A stretch of DNA of 64,000 nucleotides from Atherinomorus stipes. Lineage: Eukaryota; Chordata; Actinopteri; Atheriniformes; Atherinidae. How positions within the stretch are numbered: the first letter of the stretch is position 1; every line of letters starts with the position of its first letter. Positions 49,476 to 62,169 of the stretch are shown piece after piece. The notes under the pieces are model-generated. The model did no database searches. It was given only the letters and a program-made list of their open reading frames with translations, and had not been told where the DNA came from. The stretch spans positions 806,001 through 870,000 of the forward strand of contig JALJCO010010476.1 of the NCBI GenBank assembly GCA_023101725.1, read 5' to 3'. The position numbers were made by a program, and so were the translations under genes.

Positions 49476-50317
49476 GATGCCACAGATAAACACTTAAAAG
49501 TGAACAAGCTGGTGCAATTTCACCCTCAATACTGGATTTAACTTTTTTACTGGGGAAGAAAAAAAATCCTTTTAAAGTTGCTGTTGCTCAGTCGCTATTG
49601 GCAACCATATTGGGTACACCTTCTTATACCAGTTCCACAGCTCGGCCACAAGATGGCGCCAATAAGCTTTTTACTTGCATGCGGAACAGTAAATAAACTC
49701 GTCGGGTAAAATCATGGTAGAAGGATTGGCATGACTTAAATCCTGTTTCAGTTTGGTACCTTCGAGGTGATGTAATATTATAAGCAGAGTAGCTTTTTTA
49801 TTCCATATAATTGTTGCAGTTAATTTGAACGCTAAATGTAAATAAATAAGTTCATGCGAAAACTTTTAAATGATGATTGCATGTGAACTGTAACTATTGT
49901 TTTTGTATAATTATCTTGGACACCAGTATATTGAACAGATGGCTTGTTGTTTTACTTACCTATCTTTATATTTAATTATTCAGTTGTCAGCTCATTTAAC
50001 CCCAACTTTCACAGTCTCTCAAAACGCCCACTCTACTTCTCACACGTATGGGAAAATAATAAAGGCAACAGCCTGCTGAGTGTAAAATCACTGCCACTTT
50101 GCACAAGTCGGACCTGCATGGCATTATGCAGATTCCTGGGCCAGGGGGATTTATCCAGAGGGCCGAGGCTGGGTTGGGGGAGCGGCAGTCCTGGCCTTTG
50201 TGCACGCCCCTTTTCATCAACTAGCGGGCCAAGAAAGACAGAGGAAAGCAACAGCATCCCAGCCTCAGTCCTTACAGCTCCTCCATCTGCCCAGCGGAGC
50301 TGGACGGACCAGCCAGA
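49476..50317. promoter_or_regulatory. Divergent promoter region of ccdc89 and lrp2
   Basis: This 842-bp interval separates two head-to-head start codons. It contains an imperfect X-box GTCGCTATTGGCAAC (49591-49605, half sites with a 3-bp spacer) 116 bp upstream of ccdc89, and a YY1-type AAGATGGCGCC (49650-49660). GC content rises toward lrp2 (50120-50200). No clear TATA box was seen on the lrp2 side. Confidence 0.45.
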
Positions 50318-53300
50318 ATGTGGAGAGCACTGCTACCTAAACTCTTTTTGGTCTTCTTATGTTGTGTTAGATGGTGCCATTCTGAGGGTGAGTAGTGTTT
50401 ACTTTTAATTCCCTTTCCCCTCCTGCCCATATAGCTGAATGAACAATTTAAGGAACTGCAGAGTTCCAAGTGCACTTGTTGCTCTTTATTTCTTTTTTTT
50501 TCTTTTACATCAGATATGAGACTTAGTTAATTCTGGATTATAGTAATAGAAAGTTTCAAGGAAAAAAGCGGAAAAGATGGAGAAAGCCTAGTTGATCATT
50601 CAAAAAGCTCCTACTTTAATGGGAATATAAAGTGAGTTCTTGTATTTTTTATGCAGCCACTAAGTAAAATCTAGCTGCAGAGCTAAATGTTTTACCTCAT
50701 AGTATTACTTTAAAGGTTGAGCACAAAGCCTTCCTCAGACAGATTGGAAGTTCTCTTGAGGAACTTTTGCCTGAGCTTTACTGTTGCTAGGTAACAGAAA
50801 AGAGCATGTGACTTACAGACAATCTGTGAGGACTAAGAGCTGCTGGTACAAATCTCATTCAGGGGAACAGATTTCATGCTGGAAACTAACGACTCAGATT
50901 TTATTCCAGCTTGAGGAAGAACTTATTTTTCTCATGTGAAAGAGAGGAAGATAAAATGCTCAGATACTGCTCTTTATATGTGACAGTCTCATGCTTGTCT
51001 GTTGTGCTTGTAGCCCAGCTAGAGCCTGCTTCTCAAATTGTAATCTGCTTTCTTTTTGCTCAACCCTTAGTATGTAAGCTCCTTAGTGTGAATCAAGCAA
51101 CTAATTACTCTGCAGCTGCTGCAGAATGGAATCATTTCTACTGAAGGAACAGTTCAGAGTTTAGGAAAGAATGTACTGAGAGAATGGTGACCACGAGTAC
51201 TTTCTTATTTATTATGAAATATCCAATATATTTTCACTGGCTTGCAGTGAAAAAAAAAAAACAGAAAATGTGCTCAGACACCAAAAAAAACAATATAACA
51301 TTGTTGACACTGGAACTCTAGCATTTTAAAAATTCACTTGGCATTTCCTTTGAATCAAAGTAGCTACAGAACTTGGAGATGAAATTTTGCTGATGACAGC
51401 TGAAGTGGACAAAATGATGACTTAACTGAAACCACAGTATCTCATCTGACTTTGTCAGCATGTTTATCATTAACTTGGCATTTTTGGGGGATTAACAAAA
51501 TGCAATGTATTCCGCCTGTCTGAAGTAGTTTATCTCTAACCCAGATTTTGAATCAGCGTTGTACAAGTATGAGTATCAGACCCTTTCAGAAGGTTATCTG
51601 TTGATTAATGTTGCATTAATGGCTAATGTGATAGTCAGAGGGGATTTCATGGTGCTGCTTTATTAACTGCCCTCCTTTTAAATTTGATGTTTTAGACATG
51701 CAAAATAATTAAATGCAGTTGTTTTCTCCATTAATCATTAACCAGTAATAGTAACTTACAAAGTGCTCAGTCAGAGCTTTATTTAATGAAATGAGTGGGA
51801 ATATCTCATTAATCATCCACTCATGTGAGATTGGAAGGGGTTGTGTTATTAGAAAATGTTTGTCAGAGTAGACTATTTGTATTTTTGGTAAGCTGTAGAG
51901 TCTAAGTGACATCTCCTGTTTCAGTTAATGTCTGTAATGACAAGAATAATGTTTTTTGTGTGTGTACTGAAACTTTTCAAGGCCAGCACGTGCATATAAA
52001 ACCTTGCGCATGCCAGCCTCTTTCCGGTGTAGGAGCCTAAATCCTTGTGCAACAGTGTGTTAGAAACTGGAACACAGTCGCCTCAAATCAAGAGCAAATC
52101 CTTTTATAACTCCTTCAATCTACGTAAGGGACACTAAGGGTGGAGTTTTACTCCCGACTTACTTTTCATGAGTTGTGACTCACTGTACAGAGAAAAATAA
52201 GTTGTCCAACAGCTGTGGAATTGCATTGTGACAGCTTAAATTAGGATTCTTTTCACTTACTTCTTTTGTTCATGCATTCACAAACGTGTTGAGTATGCCT
52301 CAATTCTTACCAGAGCATTCCTTTCTCTATTTATGCCTCCCTTTTGCTCCTATGCCTCTGACGAAGACCCTTGGGTTTTAGCCGCTTTTGAGTGTGGCAG
52401 TGAGAGCCAAAGTCACTTGTTTGGCAATTGACTGCATTCTGCTGCATTGATTTCCATATGAAATAGGCAGCAGCACTTCACTCTGACAGCATAGACAGGT
52501 CCTGCATCTAGTGCTGCCAGCAGCCGTTTTCTTAACTTTTCTCTGCACGCATTCATTGAGTGCAGAAGGTTGCGCCAAAACAAGATGGCATTGATGAAAG
52601 CTTGGATCTTGCATCTTTTAGGTGGCCCCTGACAGCAGAGTTGTTTCAATAGCAGTGGACAGGTGTTTTCTTAACGGATAGCTGTAACGAGGGGGTGCTT
52701 ATGTTTTACTTCTCTTTTACTTGATCAAGGAGCATGCTTTACTGTATTCTGATTTCTACTGTCCACCTCCAAAATGACTTGTTTTTTTAGGGTGACACTT
52801 TCTGTTATGAGTTTGCATCCCTGCTGGCACCTCTTTTGTACCACTGTAAATCCACGGGGGGGTTTAAGGTGCTTCATTCTAATGAAAATTCCTCTACTGC
52901 TTTCTTTGTTGGGCAATAGCAGGTCATCTTTATCTTCATCCAAGGATAGAGCAGTGCGCTCTCCTGCTGTGGGCTTAAGTTGCTAATTAAGGGAAAGGAA
53001 AACATTAAATTACACAAAAGAATGAGCTTAAATGGTAATAGAAAACACTGATCACCAGACTCATGCTAAACACCACCTAATTGGAGATTTGCATTATTCC
53101 ACTTTGTGTTTTCTCTGATTTTGATTGACAAAGTCAATTTGCAATGTTGCAGGCAGAAATTTTAGGATTAGGGGGAAGTTACAAAGACATGCTTTTCAGG
53201 ATGTAAGAAGAACCTTCACACAAGATAGTTGTGCTGAAAGGTTCAGCTTCAGCGTACTGTATCTGTCACCTTTCCCAGAAGTAATGCTGTCAGGAAACAC

Positions 53301-56300
53301 AGGCTGCATTTGAGAGCCTCCAGCAGATTGGTTTCCTCCTGGCATATGTGGTTTTAAATGATCAACCTCACCTTCCATGTATAGCAGCTATAGATATCCT
53401 GTTTTCCAAAGCAAATTCAGTAAACTGTTTAGAGAACATTATCATTATTTTTGTCAAGATATTATGTAGTCTTTATAATTAAGTCTTATTTAGATTTCTT
53501 TTTTTTTTTTTAATTAGTCAAGCAGATAAAAGTTTTGATGTAGCATACTGACTGAACCTCACGTTACTTGAGGGAATATTGCATTTTTCTTCAGCAGTCT
53601 GCACCTCTTAGCCATGTGTCCCTGCTCCGATGCTTTAGATGAATCTGAATCCTCTGGGATCACTGCCTTGAAACAACAGCACCCTTTGAGCGGATTGTGA
53701 GCAATTTTATCATTAGTAAACTGAGCTGGAAAAAAGAAAAAGGCTTTTCTTCCTGGATAGCAGCTTACAGTGTTAAATATGAACCCTGATAAGCTGAGGT
53801 GGTTGTAGAGCAGTTTGGTGGTTTGCAGGTTAAATTAATAGAAGTCAATTATCAACACAAAGGTTTCAGTGCAGCAGCGCAAGCAGTGACCCCCTCAACT
53901 GTTGTGGAAGTGATCCATCTTTAAAAGAGTACATTACATAAGGAGATGATAACTTCTGACTCCAAACATAATCTATGTCTCACTCATGCCCTATTTATGA
54001 AGCCAGCACGCTGTTGGGTTTAGCTTTCTTCAAAACTTTTCCTCTGTAAGATCTTCATGCAGGAATGGAGGGAAAAAAATCACACTTTTATTTAGTTTCT
54101 TGTAATTATTCCATCACACTTTGAATAGTAGAGCCATAGGTAAGGGTTGTAAATGCATTTTTGCTCAGATAAGTAATCTCAATATTTTGCAAGTGTAGGA
54201 AGATGTTTTATCAAGGAGGAAGAATGTTTTCAAAATGCTGGATAAGGCAGGACACAGACAGACCACTGACCCCAAGCATGCCCCACCAATCACCACCTCA
54301 CAGTTCTTCCTGTGAAGAATTTAGGTTGAAATGGTTGCGGTACCACCCAGTACCACTATTTATTCCAATTACATTTCAGACCGGACAGGAGCAGCATGCA
54401 CCATAAATCAGGCTGTCAAAGACACCATCAGAATTGCACATTCCTATTTGATTGGGCATGATGGAGTGCTCTGCCTCTGAACTATGCAGCCTGAATCAAT
54501 CTCTCCTGGAAAACGTCAGGGAAGGTAGAGTGGTGGTTCCTTATCTCTACAGATGCCACTCTGAGCGAACATCAAAAGGAGGCTCAGGGAAGAGCGCAGT
54601 GAAGGTTGTGTAACTGTTGAGGGGGGGGGGGATGGCTGGCACGCTTGTCTCCAAGGCATGTCAATGCTATTAACATTATGCTTCATCAGTTAAAGGTTTC
54701 CCAGCCACCCCCTACGCCATGTGCCTCTTTAGGATGTTTTATGACGTACTTAGCGATTTGTATTTTTCACTTTTGTGACAGAATGACAGAGAAACAGGAA
54801 CAAAAAAATAAATAAATAAGATGAAGCTTGAAAGAAGGCAGTAAGAATTAAAAAGAAAATTTAACTGTGTGCAGGATGTGAATTGGGGCAGTTCCGCTGT
54901 GGGACGGGTCGATGCATACCGAGTAACTGGCACTGTGATGGGACATCAGACTGTGTAGATGACTCTGATGAACACGACTGCCGTGAGTTACTAATTATGC
55001 CACCCTGAATGATGATATGACATATTTGGGGGGGGGTTTAAAATATTTAGTATAATGAGTTTTTTTTATTGGTTTTTCCAAGCTATTTGATAGTAATTAT
55101 CAAAGCAATAATCAGTGAAAATATAGATTGGTAATTTCTGTTAAGAAATAACTATTATAAGCTAAATATGTTCCTTAATGCATCTCTGAGGAATATAAAG
55201 GGACAGCACAAGTCACTTGAATTAATTGTGAAGCGCTTAACTTGATTTCTACAAGTGGATTTGAGTGAGATGGTATAAATAATGACATGTCTGTGTGTGT
55301 TCTGACAGCTCAGGTAACATGTGATGACAGTCACTTCCAGTGTCTGAGCGATGGTGATTGTATCCCAGATGTATGGGTGTGTGATGATGAAGAAGACTGT
55401 GAAGATGGCTCAGATGAGAGGCAACAATGCCGTAAGTTTGTTTTCCATTATCAGCAACCCCTGAGCAGGGCTTGTAAAGGTAAAATATAGCAACCCAAAC
55501 ATTAAAAAAATAATAATTACTATGATTATGAACCAGGGTATAAATGAACAATAAGTTATTTTAGATGGACTAACCAGGGCATCTGTTATGTAAGTATACA
55601 GTATGAGATGTACATACTGTATACTTACATGAATATGAAATTTGAACAGAACATAAATATATGTGAAAAAGTCTCATCATGTGTTGATAAATCACCTTTT
55701 AATCCCAGCTGGCAGGACATGCACCAGTGGTCAGTTCAGCTGCAGTAACGGTGCATGCATCCCAGGAGAATACCGATGCGACCACCTGGCAGACTGCTCA
55801 GATGGATCTGATGAGAGAGACTGCCGTAAGTTTTCTTCAGGGTGGTTTCCTTTTTTTATGTCAGGCTCCTGTGGCATTTTAATCAATTTGTTAAGATTAA
55901 GAGTCTCGCTGACTGACAGAATGGGCCACAATATGCTTCTTGTTGTCAGCGGTTGATTGCAGATTCTTTGGTGGATTAGTCAAGCTGAAGTTCAGCTGCT
56001 ATGCCATTATTGTGCCGACATGGTAGACTCACGGCATTGCACACTGTGTAATCTCACAATTGCATTAAGAATGCCTTGGCAACCACTGCTGTTATGGTGG
56101 TGCTTTTAAATTTCAGTGTGTTATCCTTCTCATTCACAGGGCTTTTCACATGTCAACAGTTGAAAAGAGAACAGTTGTCAGGCTCATTTGAATGCATAAC
56201 ATTGGCCTGATGATGGTTTAATCTTACAGATTATCCAGAGTGTACTCAACTGAGGTGTGCTAATGGGGCCTGCTACAACCGGACACAGCGATGTGACCAC

Positions 56301-59300
56301 ATACTTGACTGCCGTGATGGCTCAGATGAAGCTAATTGCAGTAAGCTGCCAGTCAATTTACTAATAAACCCTTCACAGTAGATGAATACATAAAAAAAAT
56401 CATGATATCATCTTGATTGATTTTTTTTGTCTTCCTCTTTTGTCTTGTTTTCTTTTAGCACAGCATTGCAATACGGGTCTGTTTCAATGTCACAATGGAC
56501 TGTGTGTTCCTCACCGTTATGTCTGTGACCATGATGATGACTGCGGGGACCGAAGCGATGAGCTCAACTGCAGTATGTATTACCTGTTTCCACCCCCCAC
56601 CCCCCCTTTTTTTTTTCTTTTAAAATTTAAACCAGTGGTATTGTCAGTTTAAAGCTGATCTTTTCCCAGAGAGATGAACACATGTGATTCTTGTCTCCTC
56701 CTGCAGCATATCCCACATGTAGAGGAAACTACTTTACTTGTCCCAGTGGTCGCTGTATCCACCGAGTTTGGCTTTGTGACGGAGAGGATGATTGTGAGGA
56801 CAACGCAGATGAAAAAGGCTGTGGTGTGTATACAGTGCTTGGAATTAAGTGTTCACTTATCAGTTTACTTTGGGTTTTTTGGGCCAGAAGCCTTGGATAT
56901 TTAGCTGGTTAAATAGCCCTGCACTGAGTAGAAACTGAAGCTGTGGAAACCTGATTCATCTTTGGTCTCCATGGTTGGTTTGGTCTAGCAAGGCACTATG
57001 CCTGCACTCCTTTAAGTGTGTTATTCAAATGCGTCTTTGTGGCACAAGATTGTGCAGCCCCCCAAAGGGGCTTTAGAATTCCTCCACATGGCTGTGAAGA
57101 GCGTGCGCTTTTAAAGGATGGGCTGCAGAAGCCCTCTGAGCCCCCATGTGACCCCCTCATGGCTCCACTCCCCTGCATCAGTTTAAAGTGACAATGTCCT
57201 AGTCACGATTTTCTTCAGATCAGGATTCCTTTGAACACAATGCTGCCTGCTTTTGATTCACAACTTACACTCTGACTATATTTTGTTCCCAACAGTTACA
57301 AATAGGCATGCAAAACTCTCTGCTACCCCTTTCCCTCATGATTCTGTTACCTTCTCTATGTGTAAGCCTGTGAAAATGATTAACATCTTGCCTGCAGACA
57401 ATGTTTCACGGGAGTGTTATCCAGGGGAGTGGCCCTGTCCTTCCTCTGGTCTCTGTATTCCAATGGATAAGCTGTGCGATGGGAATATTGACTGTCCTGA
57501 TGGAGAGGATGAAACTAACACCACTGCTGGGCGCAACTGCAGTTAGTACCATCACAGCTACTGTTATGCTCTGCAAAATACACACATAAAACTGTGCTAC
57601 TGATGAGTATTTATCATTAGTCTGATTTCTGTATTGATCAGGTATCTGGAGATGTGCATCTTTGAGCTGTGAGGATCACTGTCATGCTTCCCCGGAGGGA
57701 GGAACTTGTTCCTGTCCTTCTGGATATATTGTCAGCAGCAATGATAGCCGTTCATGTATAGGTATACAACCTTTTATTTTGACTTTTGCTTAGTTGATAA
57801 AAGAAGCAGTGAGCTTAGGTGGGGGGTAATTTTTTCAATGTATTTCTTATTGTTTCATACCTAATAGTAGGACATCACTGTTGTTTGCTGATAGTAGTTG
57901 CAGGATACTGGAAATAATACTTAAACTTTGTGAAAATATTTGCACAAGATTTTGATTAAAACCCATTTAGCTTTACATATTAAATCTGCCATTGGTGCAA
58001 CTGTAGGACTGTAAACTGTGTGTGTGTGTTAAATCCTCATCCTCTGTGATTTTGTTTCCATCATGCTGAAGATTTTGATGACTGCTCCATGTGGGGTGTG
58101 TGTGACCAGTTGTGTGAGGACCGGATAGGCTCCCATCGCTGCAGCTGTCTAGAGGGCTATGTTCTGGAGCAGCACAGATACTGCAGAGCTGACGCCTCAA
58201 GTGAGTCACTTCCACAGTTTTATTTGTATACGATATGTTCAGATTGTGAGGGTGTGAGTGATCCATCCAAATAAGGTGCATTAGCATAGACCCTCTCCTT
58301 TTTGGCAACCTTTGTATTGAGTGTCTGCACTTCTTTCTGGTGCATTGTTGCGTGCTAAATGTTGTTTTAGTTACTCTCTTTCCTTTGTGGTGTGTAGAAA
58401 GAGTGTTGACTAAGAGGCTGACCTCTCTGCCTTTAGCTCTAGTGAGGGAAGTGTGTAATGATAGTGATGTGAAAAGGTCTACCTTCATTAGTCTGAGTCA
58501 GGGATCTGAATTATAGGCTAAATTCTAGAACTTTCCACTGATATTTTAGAAGAGGTTGGATACTATAAAACCGATAACTAGTTAAGAATACACCAGGCTA
58601 TATCATGAATTCTTGAGGCTGGATTTTGTAACTTTTTCTACTTTGCTCACTTTGCAGCTGGAGTTCCTTCTTTAATATTTTCTAATGGCAGAGACCTGCT
58701 GATAGGTGACATCCATGGCGACAATCTGCGAACTTTGGTTAATTCACAGAACAGAGGGATTGCAGTGGGGGTGGACTTCCACTATAATCTACAAAAGATC
58801 TTCTGGACAGATACCATCCAAAATAAGGTATTTTTAAAAATATTTCTATATCCAGTAATTTATTTAATATTTGTTGCGAGGAAAGTCATAAGGTATTGCC
58901 CCTCTAAAACAGTATCACATTTGACAGAAAGTTGGCCCGATCTTTGTTTGTGTCAATGCTTGAGTTAGACTGGTGCTGGCCAGGATCAAATTCTTTCAGT
59001 TATCCTTTAAAATATCAGCAATGTTGATACCATAATAATGGGATAGCTTTTGGACCCATAGAGGTTGGCTCATAATGAAGGGAAACAGATATGTAATGGA
59101 ATCCAAATGGTTTAATCTTGATACCAGTCTGATAGGCTGGTATGGAGTTCACATACCACGGTGCAATTTTTGTAACTCGATCTTGTCCGAACTAATCATG
59201 CTGTATTTGTTTTCAGTGGCACTGTCCATTTATATGCATTCTTTTGCAAGCCAAAAAGTCTTTGTTCAGCTTGTGTCTGGGCTTCTCATCATTGGTTTAA

Positions 59301-62100
59301 ACTGCAGCCACTTGGCTGAAAGGCTAGAACATATCTCTGACTGAGCATCTGTGTATATTAGCCACCTCCATGGCAGCATGTCAGATTAAAAGTAGGGAGA
59401 GCACAAACAGGGCATGTGAATGCAACCGGAAAGGTTAAACTACCAGGCTATTTCCACGTCTTTAGTTTCTCTTTAAACAGGTCAGTTGAAAATCCTGCTT
59501 TTTAGATGTCTGGATCTAGTTTCTAAAGAAGCAGAGCTGCTAAAAGCAGTCCCCTCCTCCCCCCGAATCAGCTGCATAGTGCCAAGGCTTCCAGTCTGAG
59601 AAACTGGTCCTATCGTAATAGTATTGTGGCAGGTTTAGAAATCCACTTTAACATCTTTTATGTGACAGAAGATCCAATCAAGCAAAAAGCAAACCTCTTC
59701 TCTTTATCCATGCTTTCTAATGTTTTTAGTTTCTTTTTTGTTCATAACTCTTCAACTCAAGGCCACATTTCTTAAGTATTTTTTAAAGCACTAGTTAAAT
59801 GCCCATTTATGGGGGTTTTTTTTGTTTGTTTTTTAAAAAATTATAAATAGATTACATCCTGGCTGAGCATCTTAGCTACAAAAATTTTGACTACTGGTTT
59901 TAATTGCAGGCAGTGGGTAAATATAAGGTGTGTTGTGAAAAAACAGAAATTTGGTAAAGCTCTTGCAGTCGGTGATAGTAAAACTAAATATTAATTTAAA
60001 AACAATATAAAACTTTTTGATGAAACAAAATAATCTGCTTTTGTGAGTAATTTAATTGCACAAATAATATAAAAGTGTTCTGTTAGAATATACTTGAAAA
60101 ATTGTGTCATTAACCTTTAAAATTTCCAGGTACGTCTGTTAAGAGTGACCACCTAAGGAGCAATATTCTGAAAACAATGGCATCTTTTGTGTACAGGTTT
60201 TTCGGTGCATATGGACGGCTCCAACATGCAGGTGGTTTTGAATGTATCAGTTGACTACCCTGAGAATTTGGCAGTGGACTGGGTGAACAATAAACTGTAT
60301 GTAGTGGAGGCCAGCGTCAACAGGATTGACATGGTGGACTTTGATGGAAGTAACCGGGTCACACTCATCACCGAAAACCTTGGAAACCCTAGAGGGCTGG
60401 CAGTAGACCCCACTGTTGGGTAAGCACGTCTCTCTCTGGATCCTTTCATCTATCCACCCATTTCCAATCCCCACATTCAGTGTGTTGTGCTTCATTGGAA
60501 TGGAATAATGGTGGGGGAATGTTTGAGATTAGCAGATTGTCCTAGGTAGATTAGTGAAGAGCAATGTAAGTGATGACCCTTAGTAATCCAATAGTATAGT
60601 TCATGGGAGAGGGATAGCCAGGTGGCTACATTGAAACTGCTTATCTTGAATTATCGTACAGCTCTTGGTGGGATGCACAACCACCCGCTTGGAGTCATAA
60701 TGTCCTGCTGTGGATGCTATACTTAATTAAAAAAGCAAAAGCTTCTACTTGATTCTCTTCGGGTCAGGTTATAGACCTGAACTCTTATGTTTCTGTGATC
60801 AGCTGTGTACAGCAGTCCTAATGGAAAGATCCCACTTCAGTTAAAACTGCCAGTTTAAACATTTTTTCTTCTTTCACAGGTATATGTTTTTCTCAGATTG
60901 GGAGGCAGCAAATGGACAACCAGGCCTTGAGCGTGCCTTCATGGATGGCACTAACCGCTATGGGATTATTGGGACTAAACTAGGCTGGCCTGCTGGTATC
61001 ACACTGGACATACAGGCTCAGCGCATCTACTGGGTGGACAGTCGCTATGACTACATTGAAACTGCAACTTATGATGGTCTGCATAGGTATAAATATTTTT
61101 GTTTACCTTAAAGAGCACATTTTTAAATACTCTGAATACATGAAAATTTCAAGAATTATATGGCTATGCAAGGAGTAAAATTTGCTTATTCGAACCATAA
61201 TACCTTCTGCATGTTTCTAACAGAAAAACTGTCGTCCATGGAGGTGCTGTGGTCCCACACCCATTTGGAATCAGTCTATTTGAGCACAATGTCTATTTCA
61301 CGGACTGGACTAAGATGGCTGTGATGAAAGCCAACAAGTTCACTGACAGCAATCCTCAAGTGGTTTACAGAACATCTCAGACTCCACATGGAGTAGCAGT
61401 GATGCATCAGCTTAAACAGCCTGAAGGTAAAACTCATGCAAGTTAAATATTTGTTTTAGTGCTTCTGAATTGAACTACTAAGATATCAGCTTTTCATTGC
61501 ACGGTCCAGAAGTAGTGCATGACCAAAAGCATTCATGTTAATGATGTTATCATAATTTCAGTTGAAAATTTTAAAGCATATATTGCAGTCAGGTTAATAC
61601 ACTTGTTTAGTTTTCTATTTCTCTTTTTTAAAAAAAAAAGTTATTAAAGGAACAAAGGTGATAAATTGTATGAAATACCGTATACAAAGACCCCAATCTC
61701 TATTCAATAATGTTTTCATGTTTTAGGCTGAAATTACGTTATCGTTATCAGCATATTAATAATTTGTTCTTTTAATATCAAAATTGTAGTTAGTGGCTTC
61801 GTGATGTAAAATTGCTATTTCTGAATTCATATGCAGTTTTCATATTTCTTATAGTATATTTACTTAGACTTCATACAAACTACTTGTGTTATTTTCAAGA
61901 GCAGGATTCATGTTATATATATTTTCTAGTTAATTGTGTCATTTCCCCTGTGTCTCCAGTATCAAATCCTTGCAGTGGAAACAAAGGTGGATGTGAGCAG
62001 ATCTGCGTTCTGAGTCACAGGAGTGACAATGGAGGACTTGGTTACCGCTGCAAATGTCGCATGGGTTATGACCTACACGCTGATGGCAAACGTTGTGTGG
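50318..62100 (+). CDS. lrp2: Low-density lipoprotein receptor-related protein 2 (megalin), 5' part, 15 coding exons
   Basis: Megalin is a giant endocytic receptor of absorptive epithelia (kidney, brain, eye) that binds many ligands through Ca-dependent LDLa repeats. Exons: 50318-50387 (signal peptide [20 protein letters not shown]), 54875-54982, 55309-55431, 55709-55825, 56230-56340, 56459-56572, 56707-56823, 57398-57541 (seven LDLa repeats, one per exon, each with CD..DDC.D.SDE-type acidic cages), 57642-57761 and 58072-58200 (EGF, EGF-Ca), 58658-58827, 60197-60419, 60880-61086, 61224-61426 (YWTD-type propeller: [56 protein letters not shown]), 61960-62100 ([23 protein letters not shown]). 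About 699 residues are present; the gene continues past the window. The LDLa7-EGF2-propeller order and positions equal the LRP2 N-terminus. The 60197 exon joins one base out of frame. Confidence 0.93.
50388..54874 (+). other. lrp2 intron 1 (4.5 kb)
   Basis: A long first intron between the signal-peptide exon and the first LDLa exon. No second gene or intact transposon was recognised. It has fewer obvious repeats than other large introns here, which would suit regulatory content, but no specific element can be supported. Confidence 0.4.
58828..60196 (+). other. lrp2 intron 11
   Basis: About 1.4 kb of AT-rich sequence with no recognised exon. It separates the first and second propeller exons and precedes the exon with the apparent frame problem. 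Confidence 0.5.
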
Positions 62101-62169
62101 GTAAGTAAATATGTTTTACTAGTGATTTATTATTTGCCTCATTATGCCTCCTGGTTTAAAGTGTATGTA

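Noticed and set aside
49944..50408. 154-aa plus-strand frame over the lrp2 first exon
   Set aside because: It is in another frame than the [10 protein letters not shown] signal peptide, which has the right splice phase into the first LDLa repeat.
57973..58488. 171-aa minus-strand frame
   Set aside because: Overlaps the lrp2 EGF exon 58072-58200 on the opposite strand. Low-complexity His/Thr composition and no domain.
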